Assembly (NCBI GenBank): GCA_905233325.1 | Contig: CAJODU010000051.1 | Coordinates: forward strand, 1-9,610 | Direction of reading: 5' to 3' | DNA length: 9,610 nt | From: an uncultured Selenomonadaceae bacterium | GTDB taxonomy: Bacteria > Bacillota > Negativicutes > Selenomonadales > Selenomonadaceae | Shown: positions 7,861 through 9,610 of the stretch, one piece after another | How positions within the stretch are numbered: the stretch's first letter is position 1 | How the letters are laid out: each line of letters begins with the position of its first letter | Program-made: the position numbers and the translations under genes | Notes under the pieces: generated by a model | What the model was told of the DNA's origin: nothing | The model's database searches: none | The model's input: only the letters and a program-made list of their open reading frames with translations

Positions 7861-7947
7861 TATATTTTGCTTGCAAGAAGGATAAATTAAATCTGTGTCG
7901 AATGTAGAGGGCAATAAGAGTGAACGCAGGCAGAGGAGGAGAATACA
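7861..7947 (+). other. Intergenic gap before the chemotaxis module
   Basis: This 87-nt gap contains the 8-bp palindrome CTTGCAAG at 7870-7877 and the ribosome binding site AGAGGAGGAG at 7932-7941. I find no convincing promoter pair and no GC-rich hairpin followed by a T run, so read-through from the permease gene remains possible. Confidence 0.5.
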
Positions 7948-8478
7948 TTGGCAGATATAAATCAAAATGCCGGAACTTACGAAAAACTCAAAAATTTGAT
8001 TGATGAGATAGTAGTTTCCACGCAGACGGTATATCAGACGGTTGAGCAGGTGGCAAAGAGTGCAAGCACGCTGGCAAAGGCAGGACATGAGTCCGTAGCC
8101 CAGGCAAAGATGCTGCAAGAGAAAAATGCCGACACAATAAAGGTTATAGACTTTATAACCAACATTGCAGGACAGACTAATCTGCTCGGTTTGAATGCAG
8201 CGATTGAGGCGGCACGTGCCGGTGAACAAGGTCGCGGTTTTGCTGTTGTCGCTGAGGAAGTACGCAAACTTGCCGAGCAGTCACGCGAAGCCACCGAAAA
8301 AATTCAGCTTACACTCAATCAAATGAATCAAGCTGTTGAGGAAATTTCCAAGACCATCGAGACTACAGGAAAGATAAGCGAGACACAGGAAGCCTCAACG
8401 GCTGAAATAACTGCCAATCTTTCAAAAGTCAAAAACGCTGCCGAAGAGCTTAAAAAGTATGTGTCAAGTTTGAGATGA
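7948..8478 (+). CDS. Minimal soluble methyl-accepting chemotaxis signalling protein
   Basis: A 176-aa protein consisting almost wholly of an MCP signalling domain. The conserved hairpin tip is at about 68-110: IAGQTNLLGLNAAIEAA, then RAGEQGRGFAVVAEEVRKLAEQS. The family uses this tip to form trimers of dimers and to dock CheW and the CheA kinase. Flanking sequences are Glu/Gln/Ala-rich helices suited to methylation, for example the stretch TVEQVAKSASTLAKAGHES. There is no membrane segment, HAMP domain or recognisable ligand domain, so it should be cytosolic and far shorter than a usual receptor of 500 or more residues. The TTG start at 7948 is well supported by AGGAGG eight bases upstream, which argues against a 5'-truncated pseudogene. 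No che or flagellar genes are in the window. It could signal for a partner protein or act as a simple soluble receptor. Confidence 0.9.
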   Translation: MADINQNAGTYEKLKNLIDEIVVSTQTVYQTVEQVAKSASTLAKAGHESVAQAKMLQEKNADTIKVIDFITNIAGQTNLLGLNAAIEAARAGEQGRGFAVVAEEVRKLAEQSREATEKIQLTLNQMNQAVEEISKTIETTGKISETQEASTAEITANLSKVKNAAEELKKYVSSLR

Positions 8479-8592
8479 TCTAATAATATAGAAATTTTTA
8501 TCTCTATTTAAGTCTTAATGCTATTCGTGAGGTAAAAATTTTTTTGTTGCGGTGAGAGATAAATATCGACTCACTTCGTTGGAGGATAAATT
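8479..8592 (+). other. Intergenic region before the UbiD-family gene
   Basis: The 114-nt AT-rich gap holds a 9-bp inverted repeat (TTTATCTCT at 8497-8505, AGAGATAAA at 8555-8563), an A5T7 tract at 8534-8545 preceded by TGAGGT, and the ribosome binding site GGAGG at 8581-8585, seven bases before the TTG start. No consensus promoter pair is clear; GATAAA at 8558-8563 is a weak -10 candidate. The T tract is not preceded by a GC-rich hairpin, so it is not a standard terminator. Confidence 0.45.
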
Positions 8593-9610
8593 TTGGCTTA
8601 CAGAGATTTGAGAGAATTTATTGAAGAGTTGGAGCGGCGCGGTCTGCTCAAGAGAATCAAGACGCCTGTCAGTGCCGAACTTGAAATCACCGAGATCACC
8701 GACCGCGTGTCTAAATTCAAGGACTACCGCAATGTGGCTCTTTTGTTTGAGAATGTCAAGGGCTATGATATGCCGGTGTTGACTAATGCTTTCGGCAGTT
8801 ATGAGAGAATGGCACTTGCACTCGGTGTTGAGAAGTTGGACAATGCTGCTGATGATATTCGTGAGATTTTGAAGTTGCCTTACCTGTCATTGAAGAATAA
8901 AATGAGTCTGCCGGGGATTATCTCAACGGCACGCAAGGCGATCAACTTTCCAAAATATATAAAAAATCCTCCGTGTCAAGAAGTCATTGATCACAACCCC
9001 AACCTTGACAAAATACCAATTCTAAAGTGCTGGCCGAAAGATGGCGGGGCTTTCATAACTCTGCCGTTAGTTGTGACTAAAAATCCTGCGACCGGCAAGC
9101 GCAATGTTGGAATGTACCGTCTTCAAAAGTACGACTCAACAACTACAGGTATGCACTGGCACATTCACAAGAACGGTGCGGAGAACTGGAGAGACGCCAA
9201 GGCGGCAGGTGAAAATAAAATTGAAGCTGCCGTGGCAATCGGCACTGATCCTGTCCTAACTTACGCCGCGACTGCTCCCCTGCCGCGTGATGTTGATGAG
9301 ATGGTCTTTGCCGGTTTTCTCCGCCATAAATCCGTTGAAATGACTAAATGCGTGACGGTTGATCTCGAAGTCCCTGCCTATTCCGAAATTGTCCTTGAAG
9401 GCTATGTCTTGACTGATGAGCTGCGTCGTGAAGGGCCTTTCGGCGATCACACCGGCTACTACTCTCTCGCTGACGATTACCCTGTCTTTCATGTGACTTG
9501 TATCACACACCGCAAGGATCCGATCTACTTTGCAACTATCGTCGGACGCCCGCCAATGGAAGACTGCTATATGGCAAAAGCGACCGAGCGTATTTTCCTG
9601 CCGCTGCTCC
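8593..9610 (+). CDS. UbiD-family decarboxylase, 3'-truncated by the window edge
   Basis: The first 339 codons of a UbiD-type decarboxylase, open to the end of the window; full members have about 450-600 residues. These enzymes use prenylated FMN, made by UbiX, to remove carboxyl groups from aromatic or unsaturated acids, as in ubiquinone or menaquinone synthesis. The N-terminus MAYRDLREFIEELERRGLL is typical. NVGMYRLQ carries Asn171 and Arg176 with the spacing of the cofactor-binding pair in the family; VPAYSEIVLEG and EGPFGDHTGYY (Glu280) hold the acidic active-site residues, and VGRPPMED followed by ATERIFLPLL is also characteristic. A menaquinone-pathway role is my guess from the PPMED and ATERIFLPL motifs; a general aromatic acid decarboxylase is possible. 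The TTG start follows GGAGG by seven bases. No ubiX-like gene is visible before the edge. Confidence 0.93.
   Translation, partial: MAYRDLREFIEELERRGLLKRIKTPVSAELEITEITDRVSKFKDYRNVALLFENVKGYDMPVLTNAFGSYERMALALGVEKLDNAADDIREILKLPYLSLKNKMSLPGIISTARKAINFPKYIKNPPCQEVIDHNPNLDKIPILKCWPKDGGAFITLPLVVTKNPATGKRNVGMYRLQKYDSTTTGMHWHIHKNGAENWRDAKAAGENKIEAAVAIGTDPVLTYAATAPLPRDVDEMVFAGFLRHKSVEMTKCVTVDLEVPAYSEIVLEGYVLTDELRREGPFGDHTGYYSLADDYPVFHVTCITHRKDPIYFATIVGRPPMEDCYMAKATERIFLPLL

Noticed and set aside
7895..7960. Short GTG reading frame of 21 codons before the MCP module
   Set aside because: The nearest purine-rich site is about 14 nt away and the peptide mostly translates the MCP ribosome binding site.
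7711..8229. Minus-strand reading frame (172 codons) across the permease end and MCP start
   Set aside because: It is Cys/Leu-rich low-plausibility protein that lies opposite two clearly real genes.
7948..8478. Chemoreceptor pseudogene remnant
   Set aside because: The frame is intact with a strong ribosome binding site at its own start, and no receptor-like sequence lies upstream.
8534..8545. A5T7 tract as a rho-independent terminator
   Set aside because: No GC-rich stem precedes the T run.
1..9610. CRISPR array, insertion sequence, tRNA or phage attachment site
   Set aside because: No regularly spaced repeats, transposase motifs, terminal inverted repeats or cloverleaf sequences were seen.

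Overview
The window reads like ordinary chromosome from an anaerobic, Gram-positive-related bacterium. Negativicutes (Selenomonas-like) is my best guess, because of strong AGGAGG-type ribosome binding sites, frequent TTG starts, moderate GC content, a large hybrid kinase, a soluble chemoreceptor fragment and a UbiD-type decarboxylase. This placement is inference from style and gene content, not a database match.

Layout. Positions 1-198 hold no readable gene and look abnormal: TAG is abundant, TpA far outnumbers ApT, and a plain base-by-base complement (not the reverse complement) opens a stop-free frame of 66 codons that reads like protein. From about 200 onward the sequence behaves normally. 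A transketolase gene (217-2208, +) overlaps tail-to-tail by 15 bp with a PHP-domain metallophosphoesterase gene (2194-2967, -). A 167-bp divergent promoter region (2968-3134) has an extended -10 element on each strand.

Then come co-oriented genes: a membrane hybrid histidine kinase with HisKA, HATPase, REC and HPt domains (3135-5843); a coiled-coil protein with two C-terminal Sel1 repeats (5861-6610); a MacB/FtsX-type ABC permease with no ATPase gene beside it (6643-7860); a minimal soluble methyl-accepting chemotaxis signalling module (7948-8478); and a UbiD-family decarboxylase running off the right edge (8593-9610). The kinase, Sel1 protein and permease are spaced tightly enough (17 and 32 nt) to be one operon. 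The receptor module (87 nt) may belong to it. The decarboxylase (114 nt) probably has its own control.

Functionally, transketolase is core carbon metabolism. The kinase-Sel1-permease-receptor run looks like a sensory and envelope cluster in which a phosphorelay sensor, a protein-interaction scaffold, a transporter or mechanotransmission permease and a chemotaxis signalling module sit together. No DNA-binding response regulator is present, so the output is unknown. I see no CRISPR array, insertion sequence, tRNA, rRNA, attachment site or obvious defence system. The strongest anomaly is the first ~200 bases, which I consider more likely a sequence-data artefact than biology.
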